From contig CM062380.1 in the NCBI GenBank assembly GCA_031310005.1, positions 3,844,001 to 3,908,000 of the forward strand: a DNA stretch of 64,000 nt, read 5' to 3'. Below the pieces are notes generated by a model, which saw nothing but the letters and a program-made list of their open reading frames with translations, had not been told where the DNA came from and searched no databases. How positions within the stretch are numbered: the first letter of the stretch is position 1; each line of letters opens with the position of its first letter. This stretch comes from Dactylellina haptotyla (lineage: Eukaryota > Ascomycota > Orbiliomycetes > Orbiliales > Orbiliaceae). A program made the position numbers and the translations under genes. This document shows positions 50,401-62,451 of this stretch, one piece after another.

Positions 50401-53400
50401 CGTCACTGGCTGGGAAGATGGTAGTGGCAGAAGGCCCACCATATTCGTCTGCCAAGCTTGTGATGGTAGTGGTTAGCCTGTTCGCGAAAGTAATAACAGT
50501 GGCAGGCTGGGAAATGTCCGTTGGCAAGATCGTAGTAGCAGATGGTCCACGGACGCCAGCAACGCTTGTGAGTGTTTTCGACGATGTCGGGGTTGCGAAT
50601 GTGATAACCTCAACTGGCGAAGCGAAGGGCGCATCGGTGGCAGGAATAACGGTGGAAGCAGACGGTGCGCCAGTCGCAACGCTTGTGATAGTTGTCGTAG
50701 ACCTGCCTGCGAAAGTAATAATTGTAGCTGGTTGAGAGGGGTCTACCGGGAAGATTGTAGTCGCGGAAGGTCCACCAGGGCCAGCTGCACTAGTAAGTGT
50801 GGTAGAGGTAGTAGGGGTCGCGAATGTGATAACTGTAGCTAGTTGAGAAGGATCTGCAGGGAAGATAGTAGTGGCGGAAGGTCCGCCAATACCCGCCCCA
50901 GAGGTAATTGTGGTAAACGAATATATAGCAGTGGCAAAAGTAATAATTTCAACGGGGGATTCGTATGGCGCATCGCTAGCGGGGAAAACTGTACTAGCTG
51001 AGGGACCACCCGAACCTGCCCGACTTGTGATCGTAGTTGTGAGTCTGTTCGCAAAAGTAATGATAGTGGCAGGTTGGCTAGGATCACTTGGGAAGACAGT
51101 GGTAGCCGATGGTCCGCCAGTTCCAGCGGCACTGGTGATTGTCTTGGAGGTGGTAGGCGTAGCAAACGTGATAATGGTAGCCGGCTGGTTAGGATTACTT
51201 GGAAAGACTGTGGTGGCCGATGGTCCGCCAGTTCCAGCGGCACTGGTGATTGTCGTAGAGGTAGTAGGAGTCGCAAACGTGATGACAGTGGCTGGTTCAG
51301 AAGGGTTGGCTGGGAAGATAGTAGTAGCAGATGCAACACCGCTACCAGCTGCACTAGTGATAGTAGTGAACGAGTAGATAACAGTGGCATAAGTGATAAC
51401 CTGAACTGGTGAAGTATAAGGGTCGTCACTAGCTGGGAAGACTGTTGAAGCAGACGGCCCACTGCTTCCTGCTAAACTCGTAATTGTTGTTGTAAGCCTG
51501 TTTGCAAAGTCAATGATGGTTGCTGGTTGTGCTGGGTTGGTTGGAAAGATTGTGGTAGCCGATGGTCCGCCAGTTCCAGCGGCACTAGTGATTGTAGTCG
51601 AGGTGGTAGGCGTAGCAAATGTGATGACAGTTGCTGGTTCAGAAGGGTTTGCTGGAAAGATAGTAGTAGCAGACGCCACATCGTTACCAGCTGCACTAGT
51701 GATAGTTGTGAACGAGTATATAACAGTGGCATAAGTGATAACCTGAACTGGAGAAGCATAAGGATCATCACTAGCGGGGAAGATTGTTGAGGCAGACGGC
51801 CCACTGCTCCCTGCTAAACTCGTAATTGTTGTTGTAAGCCTGTTTGCAAAGGTAACGACAGTTGCTGGCTGTGCTGGATCAGTTGGGAAGATGGTGGTAG
51901 CTGATGGCCCAGCGCCGCCAGCTACGCTAGTCAGAGTTGTGGAAGTAGTAGGAGTGGCGAACGTAATGACAGTCGCAGGGTCGGACGGATCTGCAGGGAA
52001 AATAGTCGTAGCCGATGGTCCACCAATTCCAGCAGCACTGGTGAGAGTTGTAAAGGAATAAACAACCGTGGCATATGTGATAACTTCGATCGGTGAGCTA
52101 AACGGCGCATCAGTGCCTGGATAAACGGTTGTGGCGGACGGACCACCAGTCCCTGCTAGACTGGTGATTGTGGTGATCCGCCTATTAGCATACGTGATGA
52201 TGGTGACTGGTTGAGATGGGTCTGTAGGAACGATAGTTGTAGCGGAGGGAATACCGGTAACGGGGCTTGTGATCGTGATAGTAGGGAGTCTGGTGACAAA
52301 CTGGATAACAGTGAAGTCTCCAGTGGAATCTGCAGGTGCGACAGTCGTGGCGGATTGTCCACCATTTCCAACGATTGGACTCGTCACAGTAACCAATGGT
52401 CTGAGATCCAGAATAGTGAATGTTCCATCTGGGTCGACCGGAGTAACCGTCGTTCGAGAGGCAGACGCTCCAGAGAAGGGACTTGTGGCGACTGTAGCCG
52501 GTCTAAATTTGATCACAGAGATGGCACCTGTTGAATCGGTTGGGAATTCTGTGGCAATAGAGGTACTACCCCCAAGCGCTACCCTAGGGACGGTAGTGAT
52601 GGGCCGGAAATCTACTACCAAGTACGTGCCACTCGGATCACTTGGTGTGATAGTTGTCTGCGATGCTATCGTACCGCTGTAAGCGCTCGTAACGCTGGTA
52701 ACCGGTCTGAATTCAATGACGGAAATTGCGCCAGTTGGATCATCCGTAGCTGGGAAAATAGTAGTTGCACTTGCACCTGCACCGCCGTTCCCAGTTACTG
52801 GGCTCACAGCCGTAACCACAGGGCGGAGGTCGATGATGGTATAAGTTCCGCTGGGGTCACTTGGCGTAATAGTTGTTTTAGAAGCGACGCTACCAGGATA
52901 CGAACTGGTCAGTGTTGCGACAGGTCTGAATTCGATAACAGAAATCGGACCAGTGGGATCATTAGTGGCAGGGAATACAGTAGTCGCAGTTGCGCCACCT
53001 GCTCCCGTTATTGGGCTGATGGCGGTTACAACAGGTCGTAAATCTATAACGGTGTAGGTTCCGCTGGGTTCAGATGGAGTAACTGTGGTATAAGAGGCGA
53101 CCGTGCCTGAGTAGGAACTTGTGATTTTCACCACAGGCCGAAACTGAATGACTGAGATAGGTCCGCTCGGATCAGTTGCTGCAGGATACTCGGTAGTAGC
53201 AGTTGCACCATTTGCGCCGCTGATAGGGCTTAGCACTGTGATGACTGGTCGCAGATCAATTACAGTGAATGTTCCACTAGGATCAGCTGGAGTAATAGTA
53301 GTTTGAGAAGCAACGGTACCAGTATACGAGCTCGTGATTTTCGCGATAGGTCTGAACTCAATAACCACGATTGGCCCGCTAGAGTCAGTTGCTGCTGGAT

Positions 53401-56400
53401 ATTTGGTGGTAGCAGTTGCTCCACCAGCTCCGGTGATAGGTTCAAGGCTTGTAGCAACTGGTCTAAAGTCAATAACTGAGAACGTTCCACCAGGATCCAA
53501 AGGACTGATGGTGGTCTGCGAAGCAGTTGTACCGGAGTACGAGCTGAAGACTTTAGTAAGTGGTCTAAATTGGATGACTGAGATTGGGCCAGCGGTATCA
53601 GTTGCCGCTGGGAAGAGGGTGGTCGCAGTTACTCCAGCATCCCCAGAGATGGGACTGGCAATTGTGACTACAGGTCTGAAATCTATAACTGAATATGTTC
53701 CACTTGGATCGGCAGGAGTAATCGTTGTTTGAGAAGCGACCGTACCCGAATATGAGCTTGTGACTTTGATAACAGGCCTGAACTCAATTATCGATATTGG
53801 ACCAGTGGCGTCAGTTGGGAAGGCCGTAGTGGCAGTTGCTCCACCAGACCCAGTTATTGGGCTGAGAACGGTGACCACAGGTCTCAAGTCAATAACTGTA
53901 TACGTTCCACTGGGATCGGACGGAGTGATGGTCGTTTGAGAAGCGATCGTACCAGGATATGAGCTTGTGACTTTGATAACTGGTCGGAACTCGATGACCG
54001 AAATAGGGCCAGTGGCATCAGCCGGGAAGGCTGTAGTAGCAGTTGCTCCACCAGGCCCAGTTATTGGACTGAGAACGGTGACCACAGGTCTTAAGTCAAT
54101 AATTGTATACGTTCCGCTGGGATCAGATGGAGTGATAGTCGTTTGAGAAGCAACAGTACCAGAATAAGAACTGGTGATACTGGTAACTGGCCGGAACTCG
54201 ATGACCGAAATCGGGCCAATGGCGTCCGTTGGGAAAATGGTGGTGGCAGTTGCACTACCAGAGCCGGTATTTGGACTGATGCTGGTAACAAGAGGGCGCA
54301 GATCGATAACGGTAAATGTTTCGCTAGGATTAGATGGGGTAATAGTGGTTTTCGACGCCACCGAGCCAGTGTAACCCCTGGTAATGCTCTCAACTGGTCT
54401 AAATTTGATGACCGAAATTGGACCGGTAGCATCAGTTGGGAAAATAGTGCTGGCAGGGGCACCGCCAGCGCCAGTGTTTGGCCTGATATCAGTAGTAACA
54501 GGTCTGAAATCAATAATCGAGAAGATTCCACTGCTGGGATCAGAAGGAGTTACGGTAGATCTCGACGCGACTGTGCCGCTATAGCCGCTGAAAACAGTGG
54601 TAGCTTGCCTAAACTGGATTATAGAGATCGGTCCTGTGGTATCGGTGGCAGCTGGAAAGATGGTAGTAGCGGTCGCTCCATCAGAACCGCTGATAGGACT
54701 GAACAGTGTAGTGGCTGGTCTGAAATCGATTACCGAGAATGGGGCAGTCACATCAGTAGGAGTAACTGTTGTCTGCGACGCAACAGATCCACTATATGCA
54801 CTGTAGACGCTAGTAGCTGGTCTATAGTAGATATTGGTAATAAAGCCAGTGGAGTCTCTTGGGAAAGCTATCGATGCGGAAGCACCGTCAGTCGCGAGAA
54901 CGTAAATTGAAGTAGCGCCTCTGTAGTCGAATATTGTAAACCCTTCAGACGCACCAGTAGGGCTGGCTGTGGATCTACCCGTCCTGGTTCCAGTCCGCGA
55001 AAGGAAAACAGTGGTAACGGACCGATAGTCGATGACGGTAATGGGCCCTGTTGCATCAGTCGCAGGGAGTGTTGAGACAGTCGGGGTTATTCCAATGGCG
55101 GGCTTGGTCACTGAAACAATAGTGGGGGAAACAATGGCACTAGTTATATACTGGACAACAGTGATAGTACCACTTGGATCTTGTGGGAGCACTGTCTGCG
55201 TTGACGGGCCCGCCGATGCTTGAGAAGTAACGGTAGTAAATGGACCTGTGATATAAACGACGACACTCTTGGGTTGCGAACCATCAAGAACTGTATTGCC
55301 GGCGCTATCAGTTGGGTAGCTGGTTACTGATGAAACCTGGCCACCATCGGCAAGCCTCACCAAAGTCGTTGCTGGTATTGAGACGTAAGTGCTGATAGTA
55401 AACGGTTGGCCAGGGGCTGCTGGAAAGACGATAGTGGCTGACGCAACTCCAGTAGCTGGTGCAGTGACAGTAACAAATGGTCCAGTAGCGAATGTGATAA
55501 CAGTAGCTGGCTGTGAGCCGTCATAGACAGTCCCACCGTTACTGTTAGTTGGGAACACTGTCGACGCTGATGCCGCACCGGTTGCCAAGCTAATGACGGT
55601 AGTCTTGCTAAACGAGACATAGGTGCTGACTGTGATTGGCTGCCCGGCTTGGGCTGGCAGAATAGTGGCGGCAGAAGCGGCACCAATTGCAGGGGCGGTG
55701 ACAGTAACAAAGGGTCCAGTAACAAAAGTGACAACAGTAGCTTGCTGTGAGCCGTCGTAAACCGTCCCACCGTTACTGTCAGTTGGATACTCCGTCGACG
55801 CTGATGCCGCACCAGTTGCTAAACTAACAATAGTAGTCTTGCTAAACGAGACATAAGTGCTGATTGTGATTGGTTGACCGGCTTGGGCTGGGAGGATGGT
55901 GGCAGCAGAAGTAGCGCCAGTCGCAGGGGCGGTGACAGTAACAAAAGGTCCGGTAACAAAAGTGATAAATGTCTCTGAGCTTGAGCCATCAAGCACGGTA
56001 TGTCCGTTGCTATCTGTGGGATAAACGGTCGATGCTGATGCCGCACCGGTTGCCAAGCTAATCACAGTCGTCCGGCTGAGCGAGACATACTTACTGACTG
56101 TGATTGGTTGACCGGCTTTCGTAGGGAGAATAGTCTTGGCAGATGCGGTGCCAATCGCAGTTACGGTGACAAAGGGGCCAGTGATATAAGTAACCACAAT
56201 CTTGGGTTTTGAGCCGTCAACAATTGTATGCCCGCTGCTATCGGTTGGGAAGATGGTTGAGGCGGAAGCACTTCCCGTCGCTAAGCTGATACGCGTGGAG
56301 ACTGGCAAAGTCACATAGGCGATGACGGTAGCCACGCCATTACCCCCACTGCCTGGCTGGGCCGTCGTCCGGCGGGGATTTGATCCGACCACCTCAGTGA

Positions 56401-57380
56401 TGGTTGTAGTCGTGGTAGCGCCGCCACTGACATATTTGGTGACAGTTGACGTAACAGTCTTCGTTATGGTCTTATTGATGACACTTGTGGATGTGGTGGT
56501 GATGTTCGTGGTCTTAACCCCGTGGGACGTCTTTGCTCGTTTGATCGTTTTGGTAGTATACTTCGTCGTCTTCGCAGTTGCGACTGTTTTAGTGACAATG
56601 TATTTTTGGGTGGTGGTCTTTTGCACGAAGCCGGTGGGAACATTGATAGTCTTTGTTTTGCAGGCAGGTGTTTTGGTGGTGAGTTGGGTCTTGGTGGTGA
56701 AGCAGGCTACAATAAACAACACATCGTTACCACAAATGCCACAACATATATCTTGACACAGTCTCGTAACTAGACTTGCACTCTGAACTTACAACAGGAT
56801 TTGGGAATACTGTCCCCATAGAGGGCTCGCCGGATGTCGCGGATATGATTTCCACCCGGAGGTGTTCCAATGACAGTCGTGGTTTTGGTGACGGTTGTAG
56901 TTTTAGTATGCCAGCTTGGTGTAACGCGTGCTTATTAGCATCCGAACCCGAGACCAAAAGTGGTAGCCCGATAGCTTGGATTGAGGAGGAAACTTACCTA
57001 GTACGCTTGGCAACAGTTGCCTTCAAATTGGTCTGGGTAGCCCATCGGGTCTTAGTTGACCACTTTGTAACAGTCTTACGAGGGAGAGTGATGGTATTGC
57101 AGGAAGTGTGAACAGTTTTTGTCGAGGTAGATGTTGCTTCGTGGGTACAAGTAGATTTGCCTTTCTTGACGTACTTGATTGTCGTCGGCGTAGCCTTGAG
57201 CACAGTACTGGTGCAAGTCGATAATTGGATGCCCTGGCTCTTGAAATACTTTGAGCAGGATACGGATGACTGACCCGCATTATAGTTGCCCTTACAGCTT
57301 GCCGCTGCAGGCTTGCAGGAACCCGCGGCGACAGTGCTTATAAGAAGCACTGCCTGTAAGGCTGCCTGGATAAACAGCAT
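47489..57380 (-). CDS. giant secreted repeat adhesin with three C-terminal PA14/GLEYA-like modules
   Basis: Three exons, 57380-56998, 56914-56793 and 56706-47489, join in phase to give about 3,240 residues; the last exon alone is 9.2 kb. Residues 1-19 are a signal peptide (LFIQAALQAVLLISTVAA). A short Cys-rich module follows (CKPAAASCKGNY..CSKYF), then a Thr/Lys-rich stalk. Residues from about 300 to 2620 are Ser/Thr-rich repeats of at least three kinds: TGPFVTVTAPATG-type (about 300-630), GPISVIEFRPV/SQTTITPSDPSGTY-type (about 760-1570), and GGPSATTIFPADPS/ATVITFA-type (about 1630-2400). Three related modules end the protein, near 2628-2840, 2840-3040 and 3040-3240. Each has a GYFYAP or GFFY(A/S)P core strand and a GLEYA-like motif (LLWLGDNAYSSW, LWVGDLAYTGW, IWTGTNAYTAY). 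PA14/GLEYA lectin modules bind glycans in fungal adhesins. No GPI-anchor signal is visible at the end (..WGNESP). Binding modules at the C-terminus rather than the N-terminus are unusual. Confidence 0.88.
51231..51914 (-). repeat. two tandem 342-bp near-identical units inside the adhesin
   Basis: The segment 51231-51572 is repeated at 51573-51914 with a constant offset of 342 bp (114 codons). For example, GTTCCAGCGGCACT occurs at 51231 and 51573, and TAATTGTTGTTGTAAGCC at 51481 and 51823. Shorter 37-codon units (offset 111 bp, seen at 51108 and 51219) lie beside them. The high nucleotide identity, compared with other repeats of the protein, indicates recent duplication in frame. Confidence 0.75.
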
Positions 57381-57520
57381 TACTGCGATACTTACCGTGA
57401 TTTTTCTCCGCCAGGCGGTTATAGGATACTTACCTCTTTAATCAGGACTTACCTTGTATCGGGAAACTCACCTTTTGAGCTCAAGAAAGAAAGAAAGACT
57501 GCTTACCAACTTACCCCTTT
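57381..57520 (-). promoter_or_regulatory. adhesin 5' leader with five donor-like GGTAAG motifs
   Basis: Read on the minus strand, GGTAAG(T) occurs at 57515-57509, 57507-57502, 57453-57447, 57434-57428 and 57396-57390. A GCAG acceptor-like site ends three bases before the ATG. These would suit a spliced leader with alternative donors. Which of them is used cannot be told from the sequence. Confidence 0.4.
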
Positions 57521-60143
57521 TAGAATTGCCAATTTATCATGACATTGATAGCTGACAGATTGATTGCTTCTTAGAAAAAGGTTATCAGTAACGTGAGGAT
57601 GAGGACCCTTTTATACAGCATTGGGCAAGAAATTCACAAGAAAATCATCCGCTCGATCCTGGGTATCTCCCTACTCACCATAGTAAGCACGGCCAGGTTG
57701 AGAAGGCTGGATCGAGAAGTCGTTAATCAATATGCGCTTCTGGGCTCGGCTTATTCCAGTGAACTTTTTTTTACGATTTCCCCTACCACAAGCCCCTGAA
57801 CGCCCTGCCTAACTCAAGAATTATCCAGTGGTATACTGGGATGGCGAGGCTATGTGCCAAGAGTTTTGCACCAAGCCCAGTATCGTCGGCCAACGGGCCG
57901 CTAGATCGATCGAGTATAAGCTTGAATTGATGCGAATGGTTGATTCACTCGTTGGGCCTAAATCTAAAATCCTCGTTAAGTGAAATACTATATTAACCTC
58001 CTCGTTTAAGCCTTTAGTAGCCGGACCATACCCGGATTCGGATTCAATGATCCCTGTAAATTATTCACCATCCATATTGCCACTCCACCCCAAGCCGCAG
58101 CCTCTTGAACCGGGGGGGTTTGTGATTAGCTTAATTGCACGTCGCCATGGTAAACCACCGTGTGGACTCGGTCGCCGTCGCGTATTCCGATTTTACGAGA
58201 TCTCCTCAGCTGTATACTCTGGACCTCTATCGAAACAAATACCAGTTTTGTAAAAGTTACGAAGATAGGTTTAAACCGTGGAGTTAGGTAAGTGCTTCAA
58301 AATAAAACTTTATGGTGTAGAAGCCTGTAGTCATCAAAGTAGTAGGAAGAGTGTATTATTCTGGGGCATCTGATCTATAAATGGCTATCGTCCGCAGAAC
58401 AAGGGGTAGCACGTAGAGAGGATGTGTACAGCAAAAAAATAGGTCGAGTTCGCAAGGATTTTCGAGGTTGGCGTAATTAGTCACGTTTCTATTCGATTTG
58501 AATTCCGTTTACGCTAGATCATTCTAGTATACTAACGGGAAGATGATTCAAGTTACTTCAAGATATCTGTTGGCAATTTCTGCTATGACAATGACTAGTT
58601 GACAATACTGTGATACAAATGATATTAACGTTTAGCTTGGATCACCATGAGTTTTTTTGCGTTGTCAAAATGGAATATAATTTACAAAGAAGGCTAGATC
58701 ATGGGGATCATTTGGACTAGATTGGAAGGATACCGAGAATAGGTTTAACTTGGGTCCCGGGATAGACACATGCAGATATCTGTATAGGCATAAATACCCG
58801 ACATCACCAAATTGGGAGAATATGGCTCGGAGCAGTTAAGCTCCATCATGCACCTTTCTGCGGGTCAACAAAAAAGCTTAAACGTTCTTATATATTATTG
58901 ATCTAAGCTCAATTCCAATGTTCTTACAGTTCTGCTGCGTTCAACATGGCCTGCCTTCCGTGTTTATACGGGCGTCCCGGATAGCGTGGGGACGGCGCCG
59001 CTTAAACTATCCACAATTGTACAACCAGAAACCGGAATTGGAGTTTTTTCCCACAATCCCTGTCCAGATTATGGCGCGCGGATATTCGTAGAGCCCAAAA
59101 CTTTTGGTCGGCGCTAGCTACTATTGATCAACTCCAAATATCAGGAACCTGCAAAAATCAGGAACATGCAAAAATCTAGACTTCTCCATTATTTTTCCAC
59201 CATGTACCTCTTTCCCAGCCCCACAGTTTTCATTTTCAAGAAATTTAGTGCTTTGATATCTTGGGAGGCAAATTCAGTAGCAAAAGCATTTGAAAGCTGC
59301 CCGGAATCACAGAGCGCGGACGAGAGCTGGCCAACCTCATCTATTCTGCTAGAACTTCCTATCCAACTGGAACTCCCTTTATCGCGCGCATATTCTCATT
59401 AAAAAGGATTTTCTCTTAACCAATTTTCACCTTCGTTCCTGTACCAGGGGAAAATTCAGCCTCCAAATCTTAAATGATTTAAGAATTAAGGTAAAAGTCA
59501 TAGCAGTCCATATTTCTATCAGAGAATCTTTGATGAATAGATTCCGTGGCTCGAAGGCGTGCACCTATCACGCAATTGGAAAAATTCCTGCATTAGTCAT
59601 TGGCCTCGACGTTCTTCCAAAACAGGGCAAAACGTAGAAAGCTGCTGCTACAAGGGCATGGTCTGGGCCCAAACGAGATCACCTGGCTGCTGGTCGTTCC
59701 CACCCGAGAAACTTCTATGGTAACTCTCACTTGCACCCACTTACACGCCCTCCCGTCCAGTCACCCATCTTCTCTTCTCTATCCCCTGCAATCCCCTCCA
59801 CCATGGCGCCTCTACCTCCAACCTACCCAATATTTCAACTCCTCGAGGTACGCCTACCGTTTCTATGAAGACCCCACCGATTCCGCCCCTCCCATATCGA
59901 ACAGAGTACTTTCCCTGGTCCCTATATTATGTTCGATAACCTTCAATGGTAGGAATATGGAAGTTACTAATTGGTAAAGTAGTTGCCCCCGGCAGACTTG
60001 CTTCGCAGGCCCCCATCGGCATTTGGTTTACGAGACAAGTAAGGTAGTATATGAGAAATATAATTGAAAATATAAAGTTATTGTTTAAAAAGCATTCTAA
60101 GATCAAGTTTTTTGGATATATTCTCACTAGCATACGAAATAAC
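57521..60143. other. AT-rich spacer upstream of the adhesin
   Basis: No complete gene was found. The nearest part is presumably the adhesin promoter. A 15-codon open stretch starting ATGGCGCC at 59803 ends at a GTACGC donor-like site and is preceded by a CT-rich tract; it could be an orphan first exon. Other frames are short and unrecognised. Confidence 0.45.
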
Positions 60144-60530
60144 TTAAGTATATAATCCCTTCGGCCAAACCTAGGTTCGTCTCGGACTGGGTACCAATGG
60201 TACCAACACGAGGCTGATAATTTCAACCTGACCTGGTCCGCGGATCCTTAACGTGCTTCTGGCGTGTTCGTGCATAAGGCTGCGCCAAGCTTGTTTGTAT
60301 TGAGCGCTCGAGCGCGAGGAGGGATGTTCCCTTCGATCGCTGCTAATATATATATACATACTATTCTGACTGTTCTTACCATCGTTGTTAATTGACGGAA
60401 CTTCCCTAGATTATTTGCTAGTCTATATTAAGACAACTACACAATTGGAACTACAAAATTAATTTACACCCATTTTGTATATAATATATAACTTATGCTA
60501 CGGAGCGGGGTAATGAAAATAAGCGGAGAT
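60144..60530 (+). repeat. mutated copy of the 5' flank of the gene at 62452
   Basis: This segment aligns with 62061-62463. Shared blocks include CCCTTCGGC, ATGGTACCAACAC, AGGCTGAT-ATTTCAACCTGACC, GTTCGTGCATAA, GCCAAGCTT, TATAATATATAAC and the GCGGGG just before the start. Differences are mostly C-to-T and G-to-A. Where the other copy has its ATGAGC start, this one reads ATAAGC, so the start codon is lost. No coding sequence follows. It appears to be a decayed duplicate of a promoter plus gene start. Confidence 0.65.
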
Positions 60531-62060
60531 AGCTAGGTAGATTGATGTCTTCCAGAAGGCTATCGAAAGGCGCCAGTAGGGCAAGTCTGCATCTTGCTGC
60601 GATTGATACTACTTGATTGTAGAGCCGAAAAACTCCAAGTTGAGGATGGGTAGGTCGACAATGTGTTTTTCTTCATCGAATTGCAAACCTTTGTGGGTGG
60701 GCATATATATGCGCGTGGACCAACTAAGCACAACTTAATACATGCAATAAATATATACGGCATCTGGCCTTGCGAGACAATAAATATATTAAGAAGAAAG
60801 GAAAAGCAGGAATAAGCGGGTAAACTGTCGGCTAGAAATTCAAATTCTCGATTCACACGAAATACAACAGCCCAGTCGCGTGCCCAAAAATTCCACCAAT
60901 ACAATCGTGGATACGTGGATCAATTCTGTATGTCTATGCCCGACTGAAAGGAGTGGGCGTTTTCTTTAGAAAACACTTCTTACTCCCCTGTCTGGGCGAG
61001 TTGCACACCAGATTATATCGATTACTAAGATATTTCCCAGTCTCATAACCAGACTTGTGGTTATGAGACTTATCCAACTAGCCAGTCATCCAGCCAGCTG
61101 CCCAGCCAGTCACCCAATCATCAATTTTTATAATAATTTTTATGGCATTGATTTGTTTGGATTCAGTCGGGTTTGAGTGCTGCGCCAGCGGCCTTCCTAG
61201 CTAGGCCTAGTCAAAGCATTAAACAAGCGGCGACCATGATTGTTCAGCCGCGCTGTTGTGGGGCGTCCGTGTGGTAGGGCGTCCGTGTTGTAAGGCGTGA
61301 GGATCATCGATCTTTGATAGATGGGGTACCCCTGTAATATCGTACGTATAACCACCAATAACAGCAATAGAAAGGACGATCACTTCTGGAAGGCATGTTT
61401 AAAGTAGGGAGGGGAGCGTGGCTCGTTGGGAACCCTAACGTCCGAACGAGGCGATGATTCTGATAGGGAGATCATCTGCAGTGCAATGTCTGACAATCTC
61501 GTCCCTGGAAAATTCGAAAGAAAATAAGTCCCGGAAACAATCTCGCTAACGAGGTCGTCTTGGTTCCGCGAAAGATGCCTACCGACAACCTTACACGTCG
61601 CCAGAGTTTATACGTCTATAAAGCGGGGTCCCATTCCTCCATTCGCTCTAAAATTTCCCTTTTCTCATTCCATAACTCAAAACAACGTTATAATAACCGG
61701 GTCCTGGATTCTGCAAAAGCTTGCAAAGTGAATATATATACCTATATCACATCATTCGGCTTTCTATTAGTCGCTGGCGATATGCGAGAATCGTCTTCTA
61801 TTTGATCTATACGTCTATCTGACGAATCTCCAAATTCAAATTTCATTTTAGAACACGCTGCAGCTGCTGGTAAGCTAGACTTTAATTAGTACGGATAAAA
61901 AGCACAGGTTCTTCAATTGTTGCTGCCAAATATATAGATATATATATATATAGTATGGTGCGTAATACAACTATATTAAGCTATAAGAAGAGAGCTAGTT
62001 ATGTCACTTATGATTCTTCGTCGGGATGCGTCGGTATCAAATGATATATAATATATACTC
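60531..62060. other. spacer between the two promoter copies
   Basis: AT-rich, no supported gene. A perfect 13-bp inverted repeat (61039-61051 and 61058-61070) is followed by CCAGCCAG-type short repeats up to about 61120. An AT dinucleotide tract lies near 61932-61952. Confidence 0.5.
61039..61070. repeat. perfect 13-bp inverted repeat (hairpin)
   Basis: AGTCTCATAACCA (61039-61051) and its reverse complement TGGTTATGAGACT (61058-61070) flank a six-base loop, GACTTG. It is isolated in a non-coding spacer, and no neighbouring transposase-like frame was found. Confidence 0.75.
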
Positions 62061-62451
62061 AAGTATACAATCGATCCCTTCGGCAAGACCTAATACAGCT
62101 CAATCTCGGGCTATTCACCCATGGTACCAACACAAGGCTGATCATTTCAACCTGACCCGGGCCGTAACGTGTTTGGTTGCATCTCGTGCGTGCTTCTTGT
62201 TGTTCTGGTTTGTTCGTGCATAAAAGCCAAGCTTATTAGTAGTGAGCGCGAGCACGTCGGCTAGGTCTCTCCATCAATCGCTATTAATACTCAATCCCGG
62301 ACTTTCCTTACCGTTATTGACTGACGAAACTCCTCCAGACTATTTTGCTCGTCCATGTTCGAGAGATAATCGTATAACCAGAACTAAAAGCCGAATTCAC
62401 ATTTATCTCATATATAATATATAACCCATACCGCTGGGCGGGGCGATAGAG
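62061..62451 (+). promoter_or_regulatory. promoter and leader of the small membrane-protein gene (intact copy)
   Basis: This is the counterpart of the decayed copy at 60144-60530. It leads directly into the ATG at 62452. It contains TATATAATATATAACCC about 45 bp before the ATG, which may serve as an AT-rich core element. Conservation of blocks between the two copies is not evidence of function by itself. Confidence 0.45.

Noticed and set aside
49136-56756. Many long plus-strand open frames, e.g. 49136-49771, 50871-51377, 54143-54910 and 56322-56756
   Set aside because: They are antisense or off-frame shadows of the adhesin repeats. The periodic, stop-free coding sequence keeps other frames open, and their products are low-complexity.
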